A stretch of DNA of 64,000 nt from Frankia alni ACN14a (GTDB lineage Bacteria; Actinomycetota; Actinomycetes; Frankiales; Frankiaceae). The stretch lies in the NCBI RefSeq assembly GCF_000058485.1, contig NC_008278.1, positions 3,962,962 through 4,026,961 of the forward strand, read 5' to 3'. Below the pieces are notes generated by a model. The model did not search any database. It worked only from the letters and a program-made list of their open reading frames with translations, and was not told where the DNA came from. A program made the position numbers and the translations under genes. Below, piece by piece: positions 34,342-42,034 of the stretch (position 1 is its first letter; every line of letters starts with the position of its first letter).

Positions 34342-34420
34342 AACCCGGGGGCGGTAGGGCCCAGGGCGGTAGGGCCCCTGGGGCGCAGGGCCGTCGGGGC
34401 CTGCTCACCCGGCGGGCGTG

Positions 34421-34849
34421 TCAGCGCCGCCGGAACCTCTCGACGGCGCAGGCGACACCGACACCCCAGAGCTGGAGGACGACGGCGCCGAGATCGGCCA
34501 GCCCCGTGCGGACCAGCCCGACCGCGGCCACGGACGACGCGACGATCATCACGCCGCCGCACCAGCCACCCCCACCCGGCCCGCCCGGCCCGGTGCGGAC
34601 CCGACTGTCGCCGCCGCCGCGACGCGTACGTGCGGCGACCACCCGCGCCGACCGACGACCCCCGACGGTGACGCAGCGTCGCGCCGTGGAGGGCCGATCG
34701 TGGGCCCGGGGGAGTGCGGTACGGCTGCGGACGGTGACGGCAAGCCGGCAGGTGCGGGGAGCGCGGCCGCAGCGCGCGCGAGGGTGGCGCGACGGGCGGG
34801 GGCCACGCGGGCGAGTGCGCGAACGGGTACGCGGGCGGCGGCGTGTCAT
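34421..34849 (-). CDS. Hypothetical basic protein with C-terminal membrane segments
   Basis: 142 residues. The first ~85 are extremely Arg-rich and low in complexity, then GGWCGGVMIVASSVAAVGLV and ADLGAVVLQLWGVGVACAVE give one or two hydrophobic helices before a basic end RFRRR. A good ribosome site, GAGGAG eight bases before ATG 34849, argues that it is real. The Arg-rich part could also be GC-driven noise and the true protein may be shorter. Unknown function. Confidence 0.4.
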   Translation of the reverse strand: MTRRRPRTRSRTRPRGPRPSRHPRARCGRAPRTCRLAVTVRSRTALPRAHDRPSTARRCVTVGGRRSARVVAARTRRGGGDSRVRTGPGGPGGGGWCGGVMIVASSVAAVGLVRTGLADLGAVVLQLWGVGVACAVERFRRR

Positions 34850-35181
34850 GAGGGCTGCTCCTCGCTCGGGCGCGTCCGGCGGGTTCCGACCCGACCGGGT
34901 GGGTCAGGGCTGGCCGGGTCACCGACGACACCGTCGACAACGTCGGCGTCGATTCCGGCTGTGCGTACCCTTCTTATCGAGCGGCACGAATGCATGGCAA
35001 GACGCCGCATCAACCGTCGGAGAGGACGTCCGTGGCGCCGGGGAATGCGACATCGAATGTTGCATTCAGCCTGCCGTGCCGTATGCGGCCGGTCGATCAC
35101 ACCAGCCCGATACGGCACCGCGTGCCATATCGGATGTCGGGGCCTGCGTGCCCGGGAACGAACGGAGAGTGAGGAAGGCGC
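34850..35181. other. Gap upstream of the HTH-like gene
   Basis: No gene recognised. Base composition is unusually AT-rich for this window around 34975-35170 (for example CCTTCTTATCGAGCGGCACG), which suggests promoter DNA or foreign origin. Confidence 0.4.
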
Positions 35182-36219
35182 ATGTCGGGTCAACCGCAGC
35201 AGGAGCCGGTCACGCAGGCAGGATCCCCGCTCGCGCTGCTGCTGCAGGATCGTTACGAACGGTACAAGCGCCACGGAGTGTCACTGGGTGCGATCGCTCG
35301 CTACCTGCAACGCCAGGGAACAACAGCGGAACAACGAAATCTGGCGGCCAAAATCGGCCGCTTCTTCCGCGACGGTTCGGGCGCGCCGTCGCAGCGCTGG
35401 TCCTACCTGGCGGCAGAGATACGACTCGGATATCCCGAGGAGGAACAACAGGCGCAACTCGAGGCCTGCGCCGAGCTGTATCACAGAGCTTTTCCGGCCG
35501 CGACGGACTGCCCGTACGGAGGTTCCCCCGAGTTGTCCTTCGAGGACTATGTCCGGCGCAACATCGAGGAGTCGATGCGGATACTGGGGCGGTCCGGCGG
35601 CGCCGAGGACCTTTCCGACGAGGACCTGCGCCTGGTGGCCGAGCGGCTCATGCCGCTGCTCGACGGCGCCAGTCTGTTCAACCCCTGCCTGCACTGGATG
35701 TCCACACTACGTGACAATCCAGAACGTGGACGTCACCCAGAGGACCTCCTGGCCATCACACAGTGCGACGAACAGCTGGCCGCCTTCGACCGACAGCTCG
35801 CCACGGTGACGCGCGGCGCGGCCGACCGGCTGCGTCTGGCCATCCGCGAGCATCGCGCCGCGCACCGCCGGGCCCTGGCCCGTCCCGACGCCCCTGCCGG
35901 TCTCGCCGGCGCCGATCCGACGACCGGCCTGGACGCGTCGACCGGCGCCAGCGGGCCAGGTCCCGCCGGCGCCACCCTGCCAGCCCCCCACGCCCTGCCA
36001 GCCCCCCATACTCCGCCGGCTCCCCACCTCCCGCCCGCCCTGCCGGACCCGGTGACCCCGCCGGCGCCGGCGTCTGCCTGGCGGTGGCTGCGCACCTCGC
36101 CGCCACCGACCCACCCGAAGCTCGGCCCCGGCCCGGGCACGGACCGTGCCCCAGCGGTCGCGGGTGAGCAGGGCATCGGTGACGCCGACTCGTCGGGAGG
36201 TGAACCCGCCCAGAGCTGA
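35182..36219 (+). CDS. Unknown protein with HTH-like N-terminus, upstream of TIR-WD40
   Basis: 345 residues. Residues about 18-60 (LALLLQDRYERYKRHGVSLG, IARYLQRQGTTAEQRNLAAK) look like a helix-turn-helix followed by SQRWSYLAAEIRLGYPEEEQ, a pattern also seen in actinobacterial regulators that begin with an XRE-like domain. Residues 110-215 form a conserved-looking helical part (FEDYVRRNIEESMRILGR, HPEDLLAITQCDEQLAAFDR), and the last 120 are Pro-rich with HALPAPHTPPAPH repeats. Start ATG 35182 follows GAGGAAGG. Codon use is less GC-biased at the 5' end. I do not recognise the family; it is 126 bases before the TIR-WD40 gene. Confidence 0.6.
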   Translation: MSGQPQQEPVTQAGSPLALLLQDRYERYKRHGVSLGAIARYLQRQGTTAEQRNLAAKIGRFFRDGSGAPSQRWSYLAAEIRLGYPEEEQQAQLEACAELYHRAFPAATDCPYGGSPELSFEDYVRRNIEESMRILGRSGGAEDLSDEDLRLVAERLMPLLDGASLFNPCLHWMSTLRDNPERGRHPEDLLAITQCDEQLAAFDRQLATVTRGAADRLRLAIREHRAAHRRALARPDAPAGLAGADPTTGLDASTGASGPGPAGATLPAPHALPAPHTPPAPHLPPALPDPVTPPAPASAWRWLRTSPPPTHPKLGPGPGTDRAPAVAGEQGIGDADSSGGEPAQS

Positions 36220-36345
36220 GGCCGACCAGCACCCGCGGCCGCCGTCGCGGCGGGACGGCCGGCCGATCGCCCCGGGACGACCCCTGGGAGACCTGCAGCA
36301 TGGTCATGTTCTCGTTGCCGGGGTGGGCGTGGCAGGCTGCCAGGT

Positions 36346-38412
36346 GTGAACAGTGGCGCCGCGGCGGAACCGGGCCCCGGGACGGGCGCGGACGCCGCCG
36401 CGCCCGGCGGTCGGGGCGGCCCCGGCGAGCTGGACGGTTCACCGGGAGGCGACGCACGGGCGGCCTCGGCGGGGCCGTCGTGGGACCTCATCGTCTCCCA
36501 CGCCGTCGCCGAGCCGGACGCGGCCTGGGCGCGCTGGCTGTGCTGGCAGCTCGCCCACGCCGGCTACCGCGTGCTCAGCCACCCGATAGTCGCCCCCGGA
36601 CCGCCGGCGACGGTGGCGGGGACGGCGGCGGGACCCGCGCCGGTCGATCTCGACCGCCATCTCGCCCTCGGCGGGGAGATCCTCATCATCTGGTCGGCGG
36701 CGTATCGGGCGCAGACGACACGATCGGCCCCCGCGGGAGGCGGCCTGACCGTGCTGAGTGCCCCGGCGACGACGGGCGGCCGTCCCGCCGGGCAGGGACG
36801 ACCACTGGCCGGCGCCGGGACCGCGATGGGACCGTCCCCGCGGGCGGCCTCGACGGCGACGCCCGACGTGGCCGTCGGCTCGGAACCGGCGGCGACGACT
36901 GCGGGCACGGCGACGACTGCGGGGGCGCATCCGCCGACCCGGTCCGGGCACGACGCCGGGCCGCCACACACCGCCGGGACGCCAAACACCGCCGGGACGG
37001 CCGGGGCCCGCGCGAGCGGCAGCGGCAGCGGCAGCGGCAGCGGCAGCGGGCGGATCATCCTGGTGCGGATCGAGGACTGCTCGCGGCCCGCGCCGTTCGC
37101 CGGCCTGCTCGCCTTCGACCTGTTCGGCCTGGACGCGACGCTGGCACGCGACTGGCTGCTGCGCCAGATCACCGTCGTCGCCCCCCGGCCCGCGGCCGGC
37201 CTCACCCCACCGCCGTTTCCCCCCACCTCGTTCGCCGGTACCGACACCGAGCCCACCCCACACCCCGGCGACGCCGGCGGACACCCGCCGTCCGGCCCAC
37301 CGCCGTCCGGCGGCGCGGCGGCCGGCAGCGGCCGCCGCGTTGTCGGCGGTGGCGGTGGCGGTGGCGGTGGCGCGATGTTCGCCGGCGCCGGTGCCCGCCG
37401 CGAACGCGGCGCCGGGCGCGACCTGACTGCCGCCCGCCGCCTGGCCGTGCTGCCCGAGGAACGCGGCCATCCGATGAGCGTCAGCTTCAGCCCGACCGCG
37501 GCGCTGGTCGCCACCGGCGGCACCGACACCACCGTCCGGCTGTGGCAGGCGGCGTTCCCCGACCCCCCGCGGCTGGTCGCCGCCGTCGGCTACGGCCGGC
37601 GGATCAACCAGGAGTGGGCGCGGGCGGTGACGTTCAGCCCGGACGGGCGCATCCTCGCCGCCGCCGGCGACGCGGGCACCACCGTGCTGTGGCAGGTCGC
37701 CGACCCGAGCCGACCGGTGCCGCTGATGACGCTGACCGGCCACCGCGGCTACCTGCACGACCTCGGCTTCAGCCCCGGCGGCACCCTGCTGGCCACCGCC
37801 GGCGACGACCGGGCGGTGCTGCTGTGGGACCTCGCCGAGCCGGGGGTGCCACGGCGCGCGGCGATCCTCGCCGGGCATCGCAGCGCCGTGCGGGCGGTGG
37901 CGTTCAGCCCCGACGGCACCCTGCTGGCCACCGGCGCCGAGGACCGCACGGTCACCCTGTGGGATCTCGCCGACCCCACCCACCCGAGCGCCACCGTGAC
38001 CCTGTCCGGCGCCCGCGGAGCCGTGTTCACCGTGGCGTTCAGCCCCGACGGGGACCTGCTCGCCGTCGCCGGCAAGGACCGCACCGTGCGGGTCTACTCG
38101 GTGGCCGACCCCACCACCGAGACCGTCCTCGCCGAGATCGCCGACCATCGCCGCGCCGTGCACGCCGTCGCCTTCAGCCCCGACGGCACCCTGCTGGCCA
38201 CCGCCAGTGCCGACCGCACCGCGACGGTGCGCGACATCACCGACCCCGAACGTCCCGGTCCCGGCCACCGCCTACCGGCCCACGCCGGCCCCGTCCAGGA
38301 CGTCGCCTTCGCCCCCGACAGCCGCCTGCTGGCCACCGCCGCCGCCGACCGCCTCACCATCCTCTGGGACCTGTTCCCCCCGGCGCCCCCCGAAGGCGCC
38401 CCGTCCGGTTGA
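36346..38412 (+). CDS. TIR-domain protein fused to a seven-bladed WD40 propeller
   Basis: 688 residues. Residues 46-120 carry a TIR-like start: SWDLIVSHAVAEPDAAWARW, CWQLAHAGYRVLSHPIVAPG, LGGEILIIWSAAYRAQ. A ~110-residue Pro/Ala/Thr insert ending in a (GS)n run follows, then the TIR end RIILVRIEDCSRPAPFAGLL and FDLFGLDATLARDWLLRQI. Residues 370-685 are seven WD40 repeats, such as HPMSVSFSPTAALVATGGTD and RAVAFSPDGTLLATGAEDRT. The insert replaces the segment where the NADase Glu (WxxxE helix) normally lies, so enzymatic activity is doubtful. Probably a sensor/scaffold with TIR signalling. Starts at GTG 36346. Confidence 0.78.
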   Translation: MNSGAAAEPGPGTGADAAAPGGRGGPGELDGSPGGDARAASAGPSWDLIVSHAVAEPDAAWARWLCWQLAHAGYRVLSHPIVAPGPPATVAGTAAGPAPVDLDRHLALGGEILIIWSAAYRAQTTRSAPAGGGLTVLSAPATTGGRPAGQGRPLAGAGTAMGPSPRAASTATPDVAVGSEPAATTAGTATTAGAHPPTRSGHDAGPPHTAGTPNTAGTAGARASGSGSGSGSGSGRIILVRIEDCSRPAPFAGLLAFDLFGLDATLARDWLLRQITVVAPRPAAGLTPPPFPPTSFAGTDTEPTPHPGDAGGHPPSGPPPSGGAAAGSGRRVVGGGGGGGGGAMFAGAGARRERGAGRDLTAARRLAVLPEERGHPMSVSFSPTAALVATGGTDTTVRLWQAAFPDPPRLVAAVGYGRRINQEWARAVTFSPDGRILAAAGDAGTTVLWQVADPSRPVPLMTLTGHRGYLHDLGFSPGGTLLATAGDDRAVLLWDLAEPGVPRRAAILAGHRSAVRAVAFSPDGTLLATGAEDRTVTLWDLADPTHPSATVTLSGARGAVFTVAFSPDGDLLAVAGKDRTVRVYSVADPTTETVLAEIADHRRAVHAVAFSPDGTLLATASADRTATVRDITDPERPGPGHRLPAHAGPVQDVAFAPDSRLLATAAADRLTILWDLFPPAPPEGAPSG

Positions 38413-38451
38413 CCCGCCGACGGCCCCGGCGGCGGTGGATACGATCATCGG

Positions 38452-39243
38452 ATGTGGCGGCGACGGCGTCCCCCGGTGATCGCGTTACTCGGCGTCGACG
38501 GGGTGGGCAAGACCACCCAGGCGCGGCGGCTCGCCCGCACCCTGACCGCCGCCGGGCAGCCGGCCAGCTATTTCGAAAACGGCGGCGGCCGGCCGCTGCT
38601 CGATCCGCTCGCCCGCAGGCTGGGCCGCCGCGACGGCCCGGACCTGCTCGGCCGCCGCGTCCACGTCGCCGTCGAGGCGACCTACCGTGGCCTGGCGATC
38701 ACCCGGGCGCTGGCGCTGTCCCGGCTCACCGGCCGCATCGCGGTCATGGACCGCTACACCTACTGCCAGTACGCGGTCATGGGACTGCGCGGCGACGGCA
38801 CCGGCGACGACGACGGCGCCCGGCGGGTGCGCGCCGCCTACCGTCGCTTTCCCCTCCCCGACCTGGTGGTGCTGTTCACCGCCCCGGCCACGCTCGCCCA
38901 GCAGCGGGTCGAACGCCGCGGCCGCGACCACGAGGACCTCGACCGGCTGACCGCCTTCGCCGAGGCCTACCGCGACCTGCCCGAGGCCGCCGCGTTCCAC
39001 GAACTGCCCGCCTCCGGCACTCCCGACGAGGTCCACGCCGTTCTGTACCCGCTGGTGACCGAGGCCCTCGGCCGCCGACTCGACCGTCCTGCGGTGCGGG
39101 CGCGGGCCACTCACCTGCTCAGGGAACGCGCGACGCGCAGGCCCACGTCATCGAGGCGCAACGTCGGATGGCTGCGGCGGCGCACCGAGGCCCGGCAGCT
39201 CCACGGCTCGTCGAACCACCCGCCGCCGCGCAGCACCCGGTAG
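38452..39243 (+). CDS. Thymidylate-kinase-like P-loop protein
   Basis: 263 residues as read. PVIALLGVDGVGKTTQARRL is a Walker A (GVDGVGKTT), then IAVMDRYTYCQYAVMG (DRY motif of TMP kinases), LPDLVVLFTAPATLAQQRVE and RRGRDHEDLDRLTAFAEAYR. It should phosphorylate a nucleoside monophosphate or related molecule, but it lacks obvious TMP-specific arginine context and could be a divergent kinase. The last ~45 codons overlap the convergent FGE-like gene; conserved sequence ends near EALGRRLDRP, so the true end may be earlier in evolution. ATG 38452 is 39 bases after the TIR-WD40 stop, probably the same operon. Confidence 0.78.
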   Translation: MWRRRRPPVIALLGVDGVGKTTQARRLARTLTAAGQPASYFENGGGRPLLDPLARRLGRRDGPDLLGRRVHVAVEATYRGLAITRALALSRLTGRIAVMDRYTYCQYAVMGLRGDGTGDDDGARRVRAAYRRFPLPDLVVLFTAPATLAQQRVERRGRDHEDLDRLTAFAEAYRDLPEAAAFHELPASGTPDEVHAVLYPLVTEALGRRLDRPAVRARATHLLRERATRRPTSSRRNVGWLRRRTEARQLHGSSNHPPPRSTR

Positions 39244-39829
39244 CTGCCGTAGACCTCGGCGTCGTAGACGTCCCAGCACCATTCCCACACGTTGCCGAGC
39301 ATGTCGTGCAGCCCCCACGCGTTGGGCGCCCGGCCGCCGACGTCCCGCGGCCGCTCGCCGGCGTTGGCGCGATACCAGGCGATGTCGTCGAGCCGGCCGT
39401 AGCGCGCCCCCGCCGTCCCGGCCCGGCAGGCGTGCTCCCACTCCGCCTCGGTCGGGAGCCGGTACCCGTCGGCACCGGCATCCCACGCGACCTGCTCGCC
39501 CCCGCCCCGCCGTCGCCGTCGTCGCCGAGGTGGGCGTCGCCGACGTCGATGGACAACCGGTACGCCGGCGTCAGACCCTCGCAGCGGGACAGCGCGTTGC
39601 AGAACCGGACGGCGTCCCACCAGCACACGCCCTCGACCGGCAGCTGATCACCCTGGATGCTGCTGGGCCGCTGGCCGGTGATCCGCGCGTACTGCGCCTG
39701 GGTGACGGGGCAGGCCGCCAGCCGGAACGCGGCGAGATCCACCGTCCAGCGGCGCCGCGTACGCCGATCCGACAACGTCACCCGCCCGGCCGGGACGGTG
39801 ATCATCTCGACGGGCGTGCCTGGCTGCAT
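39111..39829 (-). pseudogene. Formylglycine-generating-enzyme-like (SUMF1) protein with a frameshift
   Basis: The 5' part (MITVPAGRVTLSDRRTRRRW, LAACPVTQAQYARITGQRPS, VEGVCWWDAVRFCNALSRCE, GLTPAYRLSIDVGD) and the 3' part (GYRLPTEAEWEHACRAGTAG, NAWGLHDMLGNVWEWCWDVY, VLRGGGWFDEPWSCRASVRR) are in different frames, joined at a G-rich stretch near 39500-39512. LPTEAEWE and GNVWEWCWD are the SUMF1/FGE signature; the fold makes formylglycine or, in EgtB/PvdO relatives, does other chemistry. Without the indel it would be ~238 residues. Real decay or a sequence error in a G-run. Confidence 0.75.
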
Positions 39830-39936
39830 GCGACGACGATCTCACCGCTGGCCGCCCCCGGCTGTTCACCGTCTCGGCGACGCAGGCCCACCAGCGAGTC
39901 GAACGCCGCGGGGCCGCCCTGGCGCGCGGAGCAGTG

Positions 39937-40520
39937 TCAGCGGTCGTGTCCGGGCACGAAGGCGAGGGCCGCGCGAAGGTTGTGCTCGGCGATACCGGCC
40001 ATGAGGGCACGGTCGGGGAAGTCTCCGTCGAGTAGCCGCAACGGTCCGGCGACGAGGGACAGGTGCATCGCCACCGTGTAGGACGTCAGACGCCGCTCGT
40101 CGAGGTCGCCGCGCCCCAGCCACCGGTAGTGCCCACCGAAGCGCCCCGGTGGCGCGCCATCGCTCGGAGCGTCTCGCCGAGGCGAGCCATGGTCGCCTGC
40201 ACGCTGCGCGGGTCCCGGCGCAGCCGTTGTTCCAGGGTTCCGCCGGGCACGTCCTCGACCACGGCGATGTCCGCCGGGTAGTGGCGTCCGCTGCGGCCGG
40301 TCAGCCGGATCCGGGGCGTGCGGATTCCCAGGGCGTCCAGCTGCCGGTGGGCGGCCTCGAACAGCTCGAGGCCGCAGGCGGGGGAGAACGGCGGTGCCGG
40401 GTGCCGAAGGCCGCGGCCGCGACGGCTTCCAGGTGGTCCCGCGAGACAACTCTGCGTACTGCATGCACGTTCCGTCTCCTCCAGGTGCCGGCCTGGACGC
40501 GCCGGGCATCGGCGCGGCCC
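39937..40520 (-). pseudogene. Phosphotransferase (APH-like) relic, multiple frameshifts
   Basis: Three frames are needed: HAVRRVVSRDHLEAVAAAAF (to about 40400), then LELFEAAHRQLDALGIRTPR and DIAVVEDVPGGTLEQRLRRD (to about 40145), then GGHYRWLGRGDLDERRLTSY and LVAGPLRLLDGDFPDRALMA. The middle part has the hinge-like DIAVVEDVPGG of aminoglycoside-phosphotransferase-fold proteins, but the catalytic HxDxxxxN is not visible. Decayed gene beside the frameshifted FGE-like gene. Confidence 0.55.
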
Positions 40521-40554
40521 GCCCTGCCGGCCGAACCACACACCCCGCCGCGAC

Positions 40555-41631
40555 TCACGACAACGACGACGACGAGCCGGAGCCGGACCCGGAGCGACCG
40601 GCTCGCCCACGACGCCTGCCCGCCCGCATCGCCGGCTTGCCGGTCGCCGCTGGGGTCGCCGCTGGGGTCGCCGAGGTGGGGGTTGCCGGGATGGGGGGCG
40701 CCGGGGCGGGGGGCGCCGGGGTGGGGGGCGCCGCCCAGTGCACGGGGCGGGTCAGGGGCGCCGGCGCAGTGGTGGTCGCGTCGCCGCGGGCGGCGTCGAG
40801 CTGGGCCTGCACGACGAACAGCGCCCCGCGCAGGTCCGCCCCGCGCAGGTCGGCGCCCCGCAGATCCGCCCCGCGCAGGTCCGCGCCCCGCAGCTCGGCG
40901 CCGCGCAGGTCCGCCTCGATCAGCAGGCGGCCGGCCAGCTCCGCGCCGCGCAGATCGGCGCCGGCCAGGCGCGCGCCGACCAGGTCGACGCCGAGGGTGC
41001 GCGACCGCGGCGCGCCGATGAGCCCGGCGCGCAGCAGGGCGCTGGCGCGGGTCAGCAGGCCGTGGACGGCGCGGCGGTGGGCGGGCAGATCCGCGGCGAG
41101 CAGGGTGTCGGCGTCGGCTCCGGTCAGGGTGACCGTCACCGCCGTGGTGGCATCGAGCTCGGCGAGCAGACCGGCGCGGTCCGCGTCGGCGAGCCGGGCG
41201 TGGGCCTCACCGAGCCGCGCACGGGCCTCACCGAGGTGGTGCAGGGATTCGTGCAGGGTGCGCATGACCGTGAACGTGTCGAACATCCGCGCCGCGTCGG
41301 CGGGATGGGTGCGCCAGTCCCGGCCGGCGAAGGTGACCTGGCTGACCTGCTGGCCGGCGCCGAAACAGTCGAACACCGCGCAGCCGCGAAACCCGCGGGG
41401 GCGCAGCTCGTCGTGCACGGAGCAGTCGAGCCGTGCGCTCAGATGCCGGCACGGCGTCCCCGGAGGCTTGCTGATCGGGAAGTCCGCCGAGGTGGCGAAG
41501 CCCGGGGCGACGCAGCACAGCGCGAAGCAGCTGCCGCAGTCGGCCGCCAGCCGCGGGTGGGCGGGGGTCAGCCCCAGCTCGGCAGGGCCGCCGGGCCGGC
41601 CCGGCGCGGGCGGGTGGGGCTCGTCGCTCAC
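40555..41631 (-). CDS. Cys-rich (YkgJ-like) plus pentapeptide-repeat protein
   Basis: 358 residues. The N-terminal part has a Cys pattern [32 protein letters not shown], like the YkgJ/UPF0153 Zn/Fe-binding proteins. After a helical middle ([20 protein letters not shown]), residues about 210-275 are pentapeptide repeats: [16 protein letters not shown], then five near-identical ADLRG units, forming a right-handed quadrilateral beta-helix. A Pro/Thr/Ala tail with [13 protein letters not shown]-type repeats closes it. Diverges from the cobalamin riboswitch and operon. Role unknown. Confidence 0.82.
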   Translation of the reverse strand: MSDEPHPPAPGRPGGPAELGLTPAHPRLAADCGSCFALCCVAPGFATSADFPISKPPGTPCRHLSARLDCSVHDELRPRGFRGCAVFDCFGAGQQVSQVTFAGRDWRTHPADAARMFDTFTVMRTLHESLHHLGEARARLGEAHARLADADRAGLLAELDATTAVTVTLTGADADTLLAADLPAHRRAVHGLLTRASALLRAGLIGAPRSRTLGVDLVGARLAGADLRGAELAGRLLIEADLRGAELRGADLRGADLRGADLRGADLRGALFVVQAQLDAARGDATTTAPAPLTRPVHWAAPPTPAPPAPAPPIPATPTSATPAATPAATGKPAMRAGRRRGRAGRSGSGSGSSSSLS

Positions 41632-41659
41632 CGCGTGGGCCTCCTCGACTCGATGGATA

Positions 41660-41925
41660 TGTCATGCTGGCGGACGCGACGGCTTCGGGAGGAAGCCGGT
41701 GCGAATCCGGCGCGGTCCCGCCACTGTCACCGGGAAGTGCGTCTTCCTGGATGGGCCCACCGGCGCGACGCGGCGCGGGAGGACACATCCGGTGATCGTC
41801 GCGCCCGGGCCGGGAATGATCTCCCGATGCCGGGTGGGGCGACGGGTCACGGCCGCGTCAGGCGGCTGGAAGGCCGAGGGCGCGCGCCGATCCGGGAGCC
41901 AGGATACTCCGGCCGTCGCAGGGTG
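41660..41925 (+). promoter_or_regulatory. Cobalamin (B12) riboswitch
   Basis: The conserved core is clear: GGAAGCCGGTGCGAATCCGG at 41691-41710, then GCGGTCCCGCCACTGT at 41712-41727 and ACCGGGAAG. The B12 box variant GAGCCAGGATACTCC lies at 41896-41910. The region between is longer than in many B12 riboswitches (extra stem near 41745-41880). It precedes the ChlD-like cobaltochelatase, cobO, cobB and cobE-like genes, so adenosylcobalamin should switch the operon off. Confidence 0.9.
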
Positions 41926-41962
41926 ATCACCAAGGGCGAGGACCCTCCGGGAGGACATCGGC

Positions 41963-42034
41963 ATGCCTGCACCACCGTCCCACCGGCCCGAGCGGCCGCA
42001 GCGGCACGTCGTCGCGGCGGCGCGGGCGTGGTGA
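41963..42034 (+). CDS. Leader peptide ORF coupled to the cobaltochelatase start
   Basis: ATG 41963 has a strong ribosome site (GGGAGG nine bases upstream) and opens a 23-residue ORF: MPAPPSHRPERPQRHVVAAA, then RAW, stop TGA 42032-42034. The stop overlaps the chelatase start region GTGGTGA (42028-42034), which has no ribosome site of its own. This is the standard geometry for translational coupling. It could also be the displaced first exon-like part of the chelatase if one base is missing. Confidence 0.55.
   Translation: MPAPPSHRPERPQRHVVAAARAW

Noticed and set aside
33253-40520. att sites of the integrase
   Set aside because: No matching direct repeat or tRNA gene could be found at the island ends by eye.
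41963-42030. ATG 41963 as the true chelatase start
   Set aside because: It is out of frame with the chelatase and stops at 42034, so it can be used only as a separate leader ORF unless a base is missing.
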